A stretch of DNA of 64,000 bases from Plasmodium brasilianum (Eukaryota; Apicomplexa; Aconoidasida; Haemosporida; Plasmodiidae), in assembly GCF_023973825.1 (NCBI RefSeq), contig NC_090114.1, positions 1,194,501 to 1,258,500 on the forward strand. The letters run 5' to 3'. A program made the position numbers and the translations under genes. Shown piece by piece: positions 11,702 through 23,119 of this stretch. The stretch's first letter is position 1. Every line of letters starts with the position of its first letter. The notes beneath the pieces were generated by a model that was given only the letters and a program-made list of their open reading frames with translations, searched no databases and had not been told where the DNA came from.

Positions 11702-14700
11702 TAAGATACGAATAAATACAAATATAAAATAAAAATATTTTATTTATTTATATGTGGCTTCGCACATTTGAATTTTTTCTAATTTAAAATAAATGTATTG
11801 TGAATATTTTATATTTTCTATTAGTATGTTTATTCCTCTAAAACCATGGTAAAATATACAGTTAAGAGTAATAAAAAAACTAAGGGTAGGCAATATGATA
11901 AACGGTTTCAGTTGTTGTAAAGGAATAACTTAACATAAGTGAATGTAAGTTCGGAAAACAGAAAAATCAATTTAGCTTATTATTGTGTATGGAAGGATTT
12001 TTATTAAGGTAACATAGAGTATTAAGTAATTTAAATGAAGCATATTAATATACCTACATATGATGTATTATATGTGATTCTAAGATATAGGGAATAAAAG
12101 AAAAAAAGAAAATGAAATTGCATAATATATATATATATGTATATATATATGATTATTTACTGCAGATGAGATAAAAATTATATTCTAATTAAATTTTAAT
12201 AGATAATTCATTTTAAAAAAAGAATGAAATTTAAAAATTCGATAGAAAATATAAAACGGATTAAAGCAATTTGAACATTTGATAAAAAATAGGATTCGGG
12301 TTAAGTTCACAAATCCCCCACATATAAATTAATAACTGAATTGAAGTTAATGTGATATTAGGAATCTCATATTACACATATAACCGAACGAACAAATATT
12401 GTAATGACTATTATTTATTATTTAAAGATTAAATAAAGTTTTATGAGTAAAAAAAAGTATATTGTTAAAATTAAAATGAATGTATTATTTAAAAGTCAAT
12501 AAATATTTGAAGTAACAACTACTATAATATAATGTTAATAAAACTTCTGATTTCAAAGGAATACGTAAATTAATATATAGTACACATAAATATAATGTAT
12601 TTAATGTTATACATCTTGATATTAATAGCTGTAGTTTCTATGATGTGATTTAAGAATGTCAGATCTTTATTGTTAGTGTGCTATTTAAGTAAATGAAGAA
12701 ATTATAGTTTAAATGTATCAATTAATGATATTATTAATTTTAATTATTATGAAGATATCCATGTTATTGTATTTGAAATAATTAGTAATAATTAATGGAG
12801 GAACGCAATTAAATTTATAATCTCATTATGTTTATAGAAGAAAAAGCCTATAAATATTAGTTAAAACAAATAAGGTATTTTTCTAAATGTATTTAGTTAA
12901 ATGGTTGTAAAGGGGAAAACATACATTTATAATTGTACACAAATGTCGAAGTAATAATAAGAATAGAATAAAATATTTTCATGGAAATTTAACGATTATG
13001 TTGATATATTTATATTTATTTTATTTTCATTATTTCTTTAGTTTATTAAAATAAAAAGGATAAACATAAGAACATTTAATAAATTTTTGGTGAGGAGAGA
13101 TAATTTACTGTGTGTATTCACATCACGAGCAATATCTATGCTATTGTAAAAACTATGAATGTAATATATTTAATGATTTTTCTAATTGTATTTGTACATT
13201 ATATTTTTTAAATGTTTATTAATTAAGGATTCAACAAGGTTTAGTTTATAGAACAGTAAGTTTAGTTTATTAATATCTTAACATCTCATCGCGCTTAATT
13301 TTCAGAAGAAATGCTTTATTAATGTTAAAGCATCCATTACATTATATTTCGAATTTTATGTTAATATATATTTTGAATTCACCTATCATGTTATATTTCA
13401 AATGTTATTTTAATATATATTTTGAATAAAATTTCTATATTTTTATTTCAATAAATATTTTCGCAAGAAATAAATGTGTGCTTACCGTTGCATTTATTTA
13501 TTAATATTTTTGTATGTACTACAGATTACAATTAACATAATTCATAGAGTTAATTATGTGTATATACATATGTATATATATTTATATATATCATTTATTA
13601 ATATTATAAGAACGTTTTCATTTATTCATTATACCATGGGTCACATGCTCTACTTAATAATAATAACATTCATTAATAATATATTTTTTATAAATATGAA
13701 TTACTAGATTACGGATTTTTAATTTGCGATATTTGTTTGTTCATGTGAATCTTAAATTTTAATACATATATATATATATATATATTTATATATCATTTTA
13801 CATTTTGCATGCATGGAAGTTATATAATTAATTGATATGCTTATAATCATCTTTTATATATTATTCATGAAAAAGTACATCTTTTTTAATTATTATTTCA
13901 TATTTATCATTTTATAATGCACTTTATAGTAATTTATTAACAAATCAATGCAATGATTATCTTTTATATGTTCTGTGAATTTTTATTTATTACCTTTTTT
14001 TCATTAAAAAATTTTTTTAATTATTAGATATTAAATTGTTTGTGCTATGTAAAATGCTAAGATCATTTTATTTTTTGCAAAATATTTATATTTAATTTTT
14101 TTTTTAGATTAATCATATAACTCTTGTTTTGCTTAGTATGCATATGATATTTATCACTACTTAATATACTATAAAGTAATCAATACTTATTATATTTTCT
14201 TCTTTTCTGTGTTTATATTTTTAAAAATAAATCTTTTAAGATTCAAGAGTAATTTATACTTTTAAATATTATCATTTATATGAAGAGATTATAATGTTAT
14301 GCTGGATCTGAACTATATTTTCAATATTTTTTGGATTATTTGATACGTAATAATGTTATATATGCATTATATATATATATATATTTTTTTTTTTGTTCAT
14401 CTTATTTCTTAATAAATGTATAACTTCATCCCCATATATATAGGTTTTATTATTAATCATGCTGTTAATTTATATATTGCATATTATTTCTGACACAATA
14501 ACTGCATACAATGCAGAAATTTATATTATGCGCATTTTTGGAATTGTTCGTAGTAAAAGTTTTTGTGCATTTTTTGATGATTTGTGCATTTGTTCTTTAT
14601 GTGCAAGGCATATACTTGGTTTTTTCTTTTTTTTTAAGCAGTAGAAACTGTAATAAGTACCACAATAGTGTAAGCTAGTATATAAATAAAAATGGTAACT

Positions 14701-15590
14701 GAAATAGTGTATCTATTTGATAAATTATGAATTATTGATAAGAACTTGTAATTAATGACGAAGTATAATATTCAAGTTTTATTATATTATATGAACTAAA
14801 TGATTGTAATATATATAAATAAAATGAGTAATGATTTCAAAAATGGAAAACAAAGTGGCGTTCCTTCATCTGAAGGTTCAGAGATATAAGTATCTTTATT
14901 AATTACTAAATGAATTTAAGACCTATATTTATCTGAAAGATTTTAATTATGCACGTATGTATTAATTAGCTTTGATTTTTCGGGTCTTCAAATTTTAAAT
15001 TTTAAAGATTTATTTCTGTCACTTTTTCAACAGATAATGTAAAAGATTCCATATTTTTATGTTTTAGTTTTAGTAATTTATGCATATAATGGCTGTGAAC
15101 ACATTTTAATACAATATAAAAAATTTGATTATATTAGTCATATTTTTATTTTTCAACATTATGGAAACCGACATTCCATTAATAAGGTTTTCATTATTAG
15201 TATTGCGTTGACACCTAGGATAAGTTATTTTGTTATTGATGGTATTATACATTAAATATATAGGTAAAATTCATGTAATATGTAATTTTGTTTTGTATTC
15301 GTAAATTATTAAATGGGATACAATATTCTCCCATGTTTAATGTGTTTCCTGATTATCTCCATATTATCTGTTTTCTATATATTCCTCTGTGTACAGATTT
15401 TGATACAAGTATCTCTCCATTCTCTTTTTTTTTTCGTATCCTTTTATTATCCCTCTTATAGTTTAATTTTCATTTGTTGTTATAAATATTACTAATTATT
15501 TAATATTATTATGTAATGAAATATATAGTTTATTATGTAAATGTTTATTTATAACTTATTTTGAGAGATGCAGAAGCGAATAAGAGATAA
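11702..15590. other. Gene-free AT-rich stretch
   Basis: Nothing supportable as a gene. It includes a TA-rich palindromic tract near 12125-12152 and a two-copy direct repeat of about 50 bases at roughly 13338-13432 (sharing TTAATATATATTTTGAAT). Two 60-77 codon open frames at 13474-13707 and 14459-14644 have low-complexity hydrophobic translations and no exon structure around them. Confidence 0.55.
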
Positions 15591-15599
15591 TTCTTAATT

Positions 15600-15935
15600 G
15601 TAACAATAAATTTCGTTTTCATAAAAATTATATTATGCTTGTATAATAATTTATTAAATTTATGTTTTAAATATTTATTTGATAAAATATTTATTAAAAT
15701 TTTTTTTTTTTTTTATACTTTTTATTATATTTTGAAGGTTATACAACAGGAATTTTAAATAAATATTCGATAAATAATTGTCATTGCAAAAATCATATTG
15801 TGCTTGCGTAAGAGTTTATTAAATTTATGTTTTAAATATATGTTTTATAAAATATATATTTAATTTTTTAATTTTTTTTTTACTTTTTATTATATCTGTA
15901 CTGCTATAAGATCAGAATTTTAAATGATGAGTAAT
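15600..15935. repeat. Two diverged direct copies of about 160-180 bp
   Basis: The block containing TTATTAAATTTATGTTTTAA, a T-run, CTTTTTATTATAT and a GAATTTTAAAT end occurs at about 15640-15765 and again at about 15805-15925. Each copy is preceded by a CATAAAAATTATATT- or CAAAAATCATATTGTGCTTG-like start. It opens the repeat-dense territory that runs to about 24 kb. Confidence 0.65.
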
Positions 15936-15998
15936 GCATTAAATAACTATTACATTTGCAATTATTCTGTATTAAAATATAAATTAATAGTAATGCGT

Positions 15999-16125
15999 GC
16001 ATTATTGCTCTTATGAATTTAATAATATATGCATTATTGCTCTTATGAATTTAATAATATATGCATTATTGCTCTTATGAATTTAATAATATATGCATTA
16101 TTGCCATTATCAATTATTTTTCATA
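15999..16125. repeat. 32-bp tandem repeat, four copies
   Basis: The word GCATTATTGC starts at 15999, 16031, 16063 and 16095, an exact 32-base period. The first three units are near-identical (GCATTATTGCTCTTATGAAT then TTAATAATATAT); the fourth diverges after TTGCC. The near-identity implies recent expansion. Confidence 0.9.
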
Positions 16126-16883
16126 ATATAGTAGTAATTATATATATTTAAAGTTTTTATTTCTTGTATTTTTAACACAATTTCATTCATATTATCAGAA
16201 ATATAAAGAGCGAATAATTTTTTCTGTACATTATGAGGTAATCAGTGTAAAAGGAAGAACAGTTTTAATAAAAATCAATAATTTTAATATTGTACATTTA
16301 TTTTATAAGTATTTTTTTTTTTTTTTTTCACGTAGCTATTTTGTAAATGAAAATGCGCATGATATGACATAAAGCATACAAGAGAAATATTGTATTTTAA
16401 ACTTAAACCAAGAATACATATTCGCAGATATACTGTTTATCTTACTTTTGAGTTTTTTCACTTTTATTATCATTTTATTTTAGCTTTATTCCTCATATTC
16501 GCATAATTTTTATTTTTTTGTGGCATAATATTTTTTTGGTTTTTTTGAGTGCTTTAGTATTTTGTTCAAAATTTTTCCTTTAAGTACTTTATTTATCCCT
16601 CAATGAAGTAATACATATTTTTACCTATTCATTTCTCATTATTTTTGTATACATTTTTGTTCTTTAGTGTTATAAATTTGTACGCCAGGGGTGCTTCCAA
16701 ATTTTTTTTTTTTTATATAGCCATTATTTTTCGTGCGTACTTTGTACCATTTTAATAATTATATGTATACAGCTAGTTATAATAATTTTTTACTAAGCAA
16801 AATATTTAACGCTTTTATGTTAATGAGATAAAAAAAAAACATAATAGAAATAAACATATAACGTTGGGGATTTTTGATCCCTC

Positions 16884-17411
16884 AGGTAATCTGGGCGTAA
16901 CTAGTTTATTTTTTTTTCTCAAAAACAAAATTTTGGAAAAAAAAAATTTTTTTAAAATTTAAAAGAATTTTTGAATGAATTTTTGAGCAAATTTTTAAAA
17001 AATATATTTTAAATTTTTGAATATATTTTTTAGCAAATTTTTAAAAAAAAAAGTTTGAAAATATTTTGAAGAATTTTTAAATACATTTTTAAGAAAATTA
17101 TTAAAAAATATATTTAATATTTTTGAACATATTTTTTAGCAAATTTCTAAAAATTTGTAAATTATGCAAAATATTTGAAATTTGAAAATTGAATAATTTT
17201 TTTATTGAATAAGTATTAATTTTTAATAATATATTTGATATTGATATTTATAGAATGTATAAATATATGTTTTTATATATTTGTTCAATTATTTTTTCTT
17301 TTTTTATTAAAATTAGTAATAAATTATGCAGAACAAATATTATATTTCGTTTTGCATATTTATTAAAATTTTTTTTGTATAAAAAAATTTTGGGTTACGC
17401 CCAGATTACCT
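16884..17411. repeat. 528-bp segment bounded by perfect 18-bp inverted repeats
   Basis: AGGTAATCTGGGCGTAAC at 16884-16901 is matched exactly by its reverse complement at 17394-17411. The arms are far richer in G+C than the interior, which is almost pure A/T and contains a degenerate tandem array of about 50-bp units. Layout and length resemble a non-autonomous inverted-repeat element, but no transposase and no clear target-site duplication are visible. A recombination junction or long foldback structure is equally possible. Confidence 0.75.
16960..17160. repeat. Degenerate tandem repeat, about 50-bp units
   Basis: Inside the inverted-repeat segment, a unit of the form GA.TATTTTT.AGCAAATTTT followed by TAAAAAATATATTT recurs about four times, at roughly 50-base spacing (near 16983, 17032, 17085 and 17137). 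Confidence 0.7.
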
Positions 17412-17482
17412 CTAGAAATAGGCTCTAATTTTTAATATATTATCATTATAATATAATATTTGAAATATGAGCCTATTTCTAG
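17412..17482. repeat. 71-bp hairpin with 14-bp perfect arms
   Basis: CTAGAAATAGGCTC at 17412-17425 pairs exactly with GAGCCTATTTCTAG at 17469-17482 around a pure A/T loop of 43 bases. Its first base directly abuts the last base of the 18-bp inverted repeat ending at 17411, so the two structures share a boundary. Confidence 0.85.
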
Positions 17483-17811
17483 TATTTTCGTAAAATCTTC
17501 AAGACTAAATAATACATAACAACAAGTAGTTTTTTGTTTTAGATTTATAACTTCTATGTTTTTATGTTATAAATCTTATTGTTTGCGATAATGAATTTTT
17601 ATTTTTATTATTGTATTATTATACATCTAATTTAATTAGATTTAGATAAATACTAAATATATTTTTGTATATATATATATATATATGTATTAACATATTG
17701 ACATAGATATATATAATACTTTTTTAACATATATTATAAATAATAATTGAATGTCTCAATAGATATATGCTGTAAATAAAAATATAATATATATTTATAT
17801 AATAGATAATA

Positions 17812-18390
17812 TTAAAATAATGTACATGTATATATATATGTATGTATTATAAATAATTTTAAAATATTTATTTTAAAATAATATTTAATATATATGTATA
17901 TATGTAGTGAGTGATGTGTGTAAATAATTACTGGTAATTTTAATAAAGTGATATTACTAGTAAATAAGTCGCGCACTATGTTAATAAACTTAGAGGTTAA
18001 TGACAACACTTTAATAAAATATATTAATAAAAGTATTAATATAAATTTTAAAGAAATATAATACAAAATTAATATATTAGGATTCATTTTTAAATGTATA
18101 TCTAAAATATATAACTTTTTTTGTAATATAAAACAATATACAAATAGAACAATTTACAAATAAAATAATATTTAACAGATAGAATAATTTTTAATTTAAA
18201 TTTTTGTATTTGTAAAGAATTATTCTATAACAGCTAATACTCAACCGGACGTGCATCGAATCAATTTGTAATAATAGTGTTACAATGGCCAGTAGTTGTA
18301 TTGTCGGTATATAAAATAGAATAACAAATCTGTCGAAATACACGTTTAAGTTAAAAATTGTAAAAAATTTAAAATAGATCAAAGTAAACT
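17812..18390 (-). other. Minus-strand open frames, possible exon relics
   Basis: Two minus-strand open frames (about 91 codons ending at 17812 and 63 codons ending at 18191) contain stretches with a wider residue range than usual here, such as SLTSKFINIVRDLFTSNITL and TIQLLAIVTLLLQIDSMHVR. They lie on the same strand as, and downstream of, the protein-like remnant at 20400-20700, so they could be decayed exons of the same gene. There is no recognised domain and chance is not excluded. Confidence 0.25.
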
Positions 18391-18489
18391 AAGCTTTAAA
18401 ATATATTTTTATTTTACTCCTATTTTTACGTGATATGCTGATACCTTTTTTGTTTAGATTAAGGGATTTAAAACGTTTTAATCATAACA

Positions 18490-19305
18490 AAAAAGGGTAC
18501 GTATAAATTTGTAAGCAGAATATATAGTACTTATGACACATAATTATATAATATACAATTATAAAATATTATATAATTCCCCATTTTTTACAATTAAAAA
18601 AAGGGTGTGTCCATATATTTATTATAAAAACTGTTAACAGATGCATATGTTATTTCAGAAAATTGTTATATGTTTTTAATTATTTAGAAACTGACAGTTT
18701 TACTAAAGTACAAGGAAATGTTATAGTAGCATTATGCATAGTACTTGATAGCTTTAGAAAATTCCATTAAAATAATAATTTTGTGGAACCGCACGTGAAT
18801 GTAGAAATGTGAGATAATGTAGATTTATACGAATCTTATGACAAGTTTGCTTTAAAAAACCATTATTTTATTGCAAATTTTGCTTAATATGTGGTATCTT
18901 CTTCTTAGTGTAGGACTGGTAGATTTGTATAAAATCCTAATCACTACAAATAGAAGAATGCACATATGAATTTGTAAACAAAGCGAATAATTTTTATGAC
19001 CCATTATTATATAATATACTATTATCTAATATTGTATAATTTCCCAATTTTTACAAATAAAAAAGGGTGTGCGCTTGTATAAATTAGGAATGATGTTACA
19101 GAAAGCGCGTCAATCTAATAAATTTGTTATTTGTTTTTAAATAATTAAATTTTTAATTCTTTAAAAAATTAAATTTTTAATTCTTTAAAAACTGACCTTC
19201 TTACCGAAAGTACAAGGAAATGTTAATGGTCATTGTGCATAGTACTTGATTCTAACGGTAGATTAATTGGAATAACAATTTTATAAGAAAATACATTCAT
19301 GTTTT
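18490..19305. repeat. Two direct copies of a 310-350 bp segment
   Basis: Copy 1 spans about 18490-18800 and copy 2 about 18955-19305. Shared landmarks in order are AAATTTGTAA, TTATGACxCAT, TATATAATATAC, CCCA.TTTTTACAA, AAAAAGGGTGTG, AAACTGAC, TACAAGGAAATGTTA and CATAGTACTTGAT. Copy 2 has an extra internal duplication of an AAATTTTTAATTCTTTAAA word. The divergence suggests an older duplication. Confidence 0.8.
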
Positions 19306-19374
19306 GTGGAAAAATCGTAAAAATAGCGTGTGCTTAATTGTTTAAAGATTTTGTTCTATTTTAAAATAATTTTT

Positions 19375-19515
19375 AACTTAATCTTCCATATAATAAGTTT
19401 TAATAAATATTTATATATATACGTACATTATATAATATATTATGTACGTTATAAAATATAACTATTTTTTAACTTATTATGTAATATTTTTTTGTACTAT
19501 TATAATATATATGGA
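19375..19515. repeat. Long imperfect inverted repeat
   Basis: The core is ACGTACAT at 19421-19428 and ATGTACGT at 19442-19449 around an A/T loop. Outer elements also mirror imperfectly: CTTCCATATAATAAGTT on the left, and AACTTATTATGTAATA with ATATATGGAAG on the right. It immediately precedes the 80-bp tandem array. Confidence 0.6.
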
Positions 19516-19619
19516 AGGGCGTGTACGAGAACGATACTTTTTTAGATGATGTTTTATAAAAATTTGGTTTTTTTTAAAAACTATTTTTTGTACAAAGGAT
19601 TCTAAAAAATGATATATAT

Positions 19620-20350
19620 ATTTGTTATATAAAACAACTAATACAATTTATTAAATTTTGAAATAAATGTATTTGTAGTTTGTAGTTTAAAAAACTGTAT
19701 CTTTATTATCTAATAAATTATACAAATTATTACATTTTAAAATAAATATAAATTGTTTGTTAGCTATATTTATGTAGTTTAAACATTGAACTTTTTTAAC
19801 AACTAATAAATAATACGATTTTATTACATTTTGAAATAAATAATATTTGTTGTTCGTAGTTTAAATAGCTGAATTTTATCGATTATTAAATAATACAAAA
19901 TAATGCAATATATTACATTTTGAAATAAATATTATTTTTTGTTAATAGTTTTTAAATATTAAATCTATAAACAAAAAATAGAAAAAAGTTGCAATATTAT
20001 ATTAGGTTTAGAAATAAAATTTATTTGTTGTTAGTAGTTTAAAATTTGAACTGTTAACAGCAAATAAAAAGGTGCATTTTTATTCAATTTTGAAATAATT
20101 GTTATTAATTGTTATTATTTGATAGTACTTTAAAAGCAGGACTCTTAACAACTTAAAAAATTTATTACATTTTGAAATAATATAGTTATTGTTATTCTTT
20201 GCGAATTGTTTAAAAACTGAACTACTAATACTAATAAATGAAATGTATTTATTATATTGTGAAATAATTGTTATATTTTGTTAGTAGCTTAAAAACTATA
20301 ATCCTAACAACTAATTAATAGTAATATTTATATTACATTTTAATATAATT
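19620..20350. repeat. Degenerate tandem array, about 80-bp units, roughly nine copies
   Basis: Each unit reads approximately AACAACTAATAAAT, a T/A spacer, ATTACATTTTGAAATAA, then TTTGTTAGTAGTTTAAA and an ACTG/AACTG end. Units recur every 75-90 bases from about 19630 to 20340. The copies are considerably diverged, so the array is old compared with the 32-bp repeat. Confidence 0.75.
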
Positions 20351-20399
20351 ATTATTACTTAATATGATTTAGTTTTAATGTTTTGAAGCTATAAATAAA

Positions 20400-20700
20400 C
20401 ATAACAGTTAAATGATACGCAACCTCCTTTGAGGTATAGTCTTGAAATATTAGCAGGCCAAAATAGGATTGCGCATATAAATGCGGACAGATTTATATAT
20501 ATGATACATGTTAAGGTTTATTGTAGATTAATTCAAATATATCTTTAGCAAACCTGTTCCTCGTTGTATTAAATAAGGGTTGTATCATAAAATGAGGAAG
20601 ATCTAGTTGTATTTGCGTATCAAAAATAAAGAATTGTTCATAAGTCATTAAAGCTCTGCCTGCCCATTGAGGGGGTTAGAATTGAAAGTACACTTTAAAT
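20400..20700 (-). pseudogene. Protein-like remnant of unidentified gene
   Basis: Read on the minus strand from about 20690 down, one frame gives a balanced, non-repetitive translation quite unlike the surroundings. It includes PPQWAGRALMTYEQFFIFDT, then LPHFMIQPLFNTTRNRFAKD and IFELIYNKP, then after stop codons CPHLYAQSYFGLLIFQDYTS and KEVAYH. Pro, Trp, Arg, Gln and Thr use and the visibly higher G+C support a former coding exon, broken by at least three in-frame stops. I cannot name the family; it is not pir-like. RhopH1/CLAG-type, enzyme or other multi-exon subtelomeric genes are only guesses. The minus-strand frames at 17812-18390 may be further pieces. It sits between the 80-bp and 38-bp repeat arrays. 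Confidence 0.55.
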
Positions 20701-21129
20701 ATTTATAATGGATTTAGTATAACAATTATAATGAAATTGTAAATAATATATAAGTTTAAAGTACTTTAAAAATAGAAGTTTTTTAACAATAAATAACTTC
20801 TATTTAGCATAATTCAGTAAAAACTGTTTATGCATAGTGTGCGGCTATATTTATTTGTAAAATTCACAATATTAATTTACCTAGTAAAAAAAACACTCAT
20901 AAAAAAAATAAGGATTACACGTAATTGTGAATACATCTATAAAATTTATCTATTGAGACATTCTTTAATTATGGCATTTTATGAATTATTTTTAACAATA
21001 TTTTATTATAAATATATAATAAATGTTAATTTATAAACGGAATTTTACAAATTCTTATTTATGAATTAATAAAATGATATATATATATTTATCATATTCA
21101 AAAGTAAAAACAAAAACATATAGCCATAT

Positions 21130-22400
21130 AATATAATCATGGCTTGTGTTTCTGTTATACTATTTATTAATATATGGTTATAATTTTGTGTTGGATGAAG
21201 ATTTTTGCATATGGGATAGAGTTTTTACTAAAGTTGATCGCGTGAACTATTTTAAAAAGTTAGTTTAAGTGTAATTAAAATAATAAAAATATTCAAAAAG
21301 GGGGAGGAGGTTATTAATTTTTAAATTATATTTTATTACATATATGAATAATGGCTATTAAGAAGAACATTATGGCATTGGTGGAAAGTAATGATCACAA
21401 TGAAAATATTACATTTAAAAAATTATTTTTTATTACAACTGAATTGTTTACCTAATATAAGTAATAATAATTTATATAAAATTTTATTATAATACATTTT
21501 AACATATACGGTGGACTTTTTAGTTAATTATGACAAAAAATTGTAAATAATGCATAGACTAAAAGTTGTAAAATATATGTGGTATGCTTGGGGAAAAGTT
21601 TATTTATATTGTAAAATTAAATACACAATGAGTAAAAGTTGTAGGATATATATATATATTATGCTTGGGGTAAATTTGTAGGATATATGTATATGGTATG
21701 CTTGGGGTAAATTTGTAGGATATATGTATGTGGTATGCTTGGGGTAAATTTGTAAGATATATGTATATGGTATGCTTGGGGTAAATTTGTAAGATATATG
21801 CATATGGTATGCTTGGGGTAAATATGTAGGATATATGTATGGTATGCTTGGTAAAAGTTTATTTATATTGTAAAGTTAAATAAACAATGAGTAAAAGTTG
21901 TAGGATTATATATGTGGTATGCTTGGGGAAAAATTAGTAGGATATCAATGTATAGTATATTTGGGTATGTTAAGTTCATATGTATTATATTGTCAACATC
22001 AATTTTAAATAGTAGTAAATGTTGTTGAAATTGATGCAGGAAGAAGATTACTTGAAAAATATTATTTTATATTATGTATTAAGTTATTTTTGGTAAGTAT
22101 ATTTGGTTTACTATTGAAGAAGAAAGAAAGTTGTTAAAAATTCAGAAATATTACTTAATGGTGGAGATGTATAAATGTTTAAGAAGATTAACAAAAACGA
22201 AAGTACAATTTTATGGTTAAAAAGGAATAGAAGAAATGTATATAAAAGTTAAAATTTTCTGTATTGTGAAACTTGGAATATGGTTTTAAAAAGGGAAAAT
22301 ATAATATAATATAAGGATTCTAAGAGTTACTACAAAATTAGTAATATAAAATTTAGGAGGAACCTTTATCTGGATAAAATAGTTTGTATTATATGATAAT
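21130..22400 (+). other. Weak plus-strand coding relics around a repeat array
   Basis: Near 21190-21268 one frame reads FVLDEDFCIWDRVFTKVDRV and then NYFKKLV before a stop. Near 22170-22240 another reads KKINKNESTILWLKRNRRNV. These have richer residue use than the background but no exon structure or family signature. The 38-bp array listed separately lies between them. Confidence 0.25.
21570..21960. repeat. 38-bp tandem array inside a larger duplicated block
   Basis: The word GGTATGCTTGGGGTAAAT, followed by TTGTAGGATATATGTATAT, recurs at a 35-38 base period about six times between 21640 and 21850. Before and after it, a longer word (GTTTATTTATATTGTAAA, then AATGAGTAAAAGTTGTAGGA) appears once each near 21600 and 21868, so the array is nested in a higher-order repeat. 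The 67-codon minus-strand frame through it (reading YILQIYPKHTTY repeatedly) is a by-product of the repeat. Confidence 0.85.
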
Positions 22401-23119
22401 AATATTTTTTGTAATAAAATCATTTGTTTGTTTATACCACAAAATTTTTAAAAATTTTTCACTTTTTGTAGTGCACCTATAATAAAATGATGTTTGCTTC
22501 TAAGTTTTTTTCTACATTGTGTGTTATGTAAATATAATTTTTTTTTTTTTTTTTGTATTTTTTTTTTTTTATTAATTTTTTTAAATTAATTTTATATATG
22601 TATATATATATATATAAATATAACACAATAAAATAGAATAATATATTATTCTTTTTAAATGAATAAATAAATTAAATAAATATTTAAAGTTTAAATTTTT
22701 ATAAATTTTGCAAAATTTGATATAAAGTTTGTATGTCGCTTTTTATGTATATGTATATGATAAATATATATAAAAATAATATGGTTCTCTAAGAAAAAAG
22801 ATATTTTCTTAATAAAGGTGTTGTATATATTGCTATGTTAATAAATAAGTAGCACTTTCTTTGGTATGTTTCAAATTTGTATAAAAATGTGCTAGTGATA
22901 TATGATAATGAATGTAAGAGGATATACTATGTTTTTTTTTAATAATATTCTTCTGTAAAAAGTGTCCTTGTAAAAAAAGATGCTTGGTTAATTAGGTGTT
23001 TTGTTCTTTATCATTTAATAAAGGGTTGTAATATATAAAAAAAATTCATAAGAAGAAAAGAAATAATGCCGTTCCAAAAAATTCTAAATATTCACTGTTA
23101 AATGTTCATAGGTAAATAT
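22401..23119. other. AT-rich spacer
   Basis: T-runs (about 22538-22570), short TA tracts and no gene that I can support. Confidence 0.5.

Noticed and set aside
15999..16125. CRISPR-like array
   Set aside because: The 32-bp units are directly contiguous without unique spacers, in clearly eukaryotic AT-rich DNA.
20400..20700. Structured non-coding RNA
   Set aside because: The raised G+C could suggest an RNA gene, but the minus-strand translation is clearly protein-like, so a decayed exon explains it better.
21600..21803. 67-codon minus-strand frame with YILQIYPKHTTY-like repeats
   Set aside because: By-product of the 38-bp tandem array; no start context, intron or partner domain.
21640..21850. 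G-rich repeats as degenerate telomere sequence
   Set aside because: The unit does not contain the Plasmodium GGGTTYA telomere heptamer in tandem; no telomere array is present anywhere in the window.
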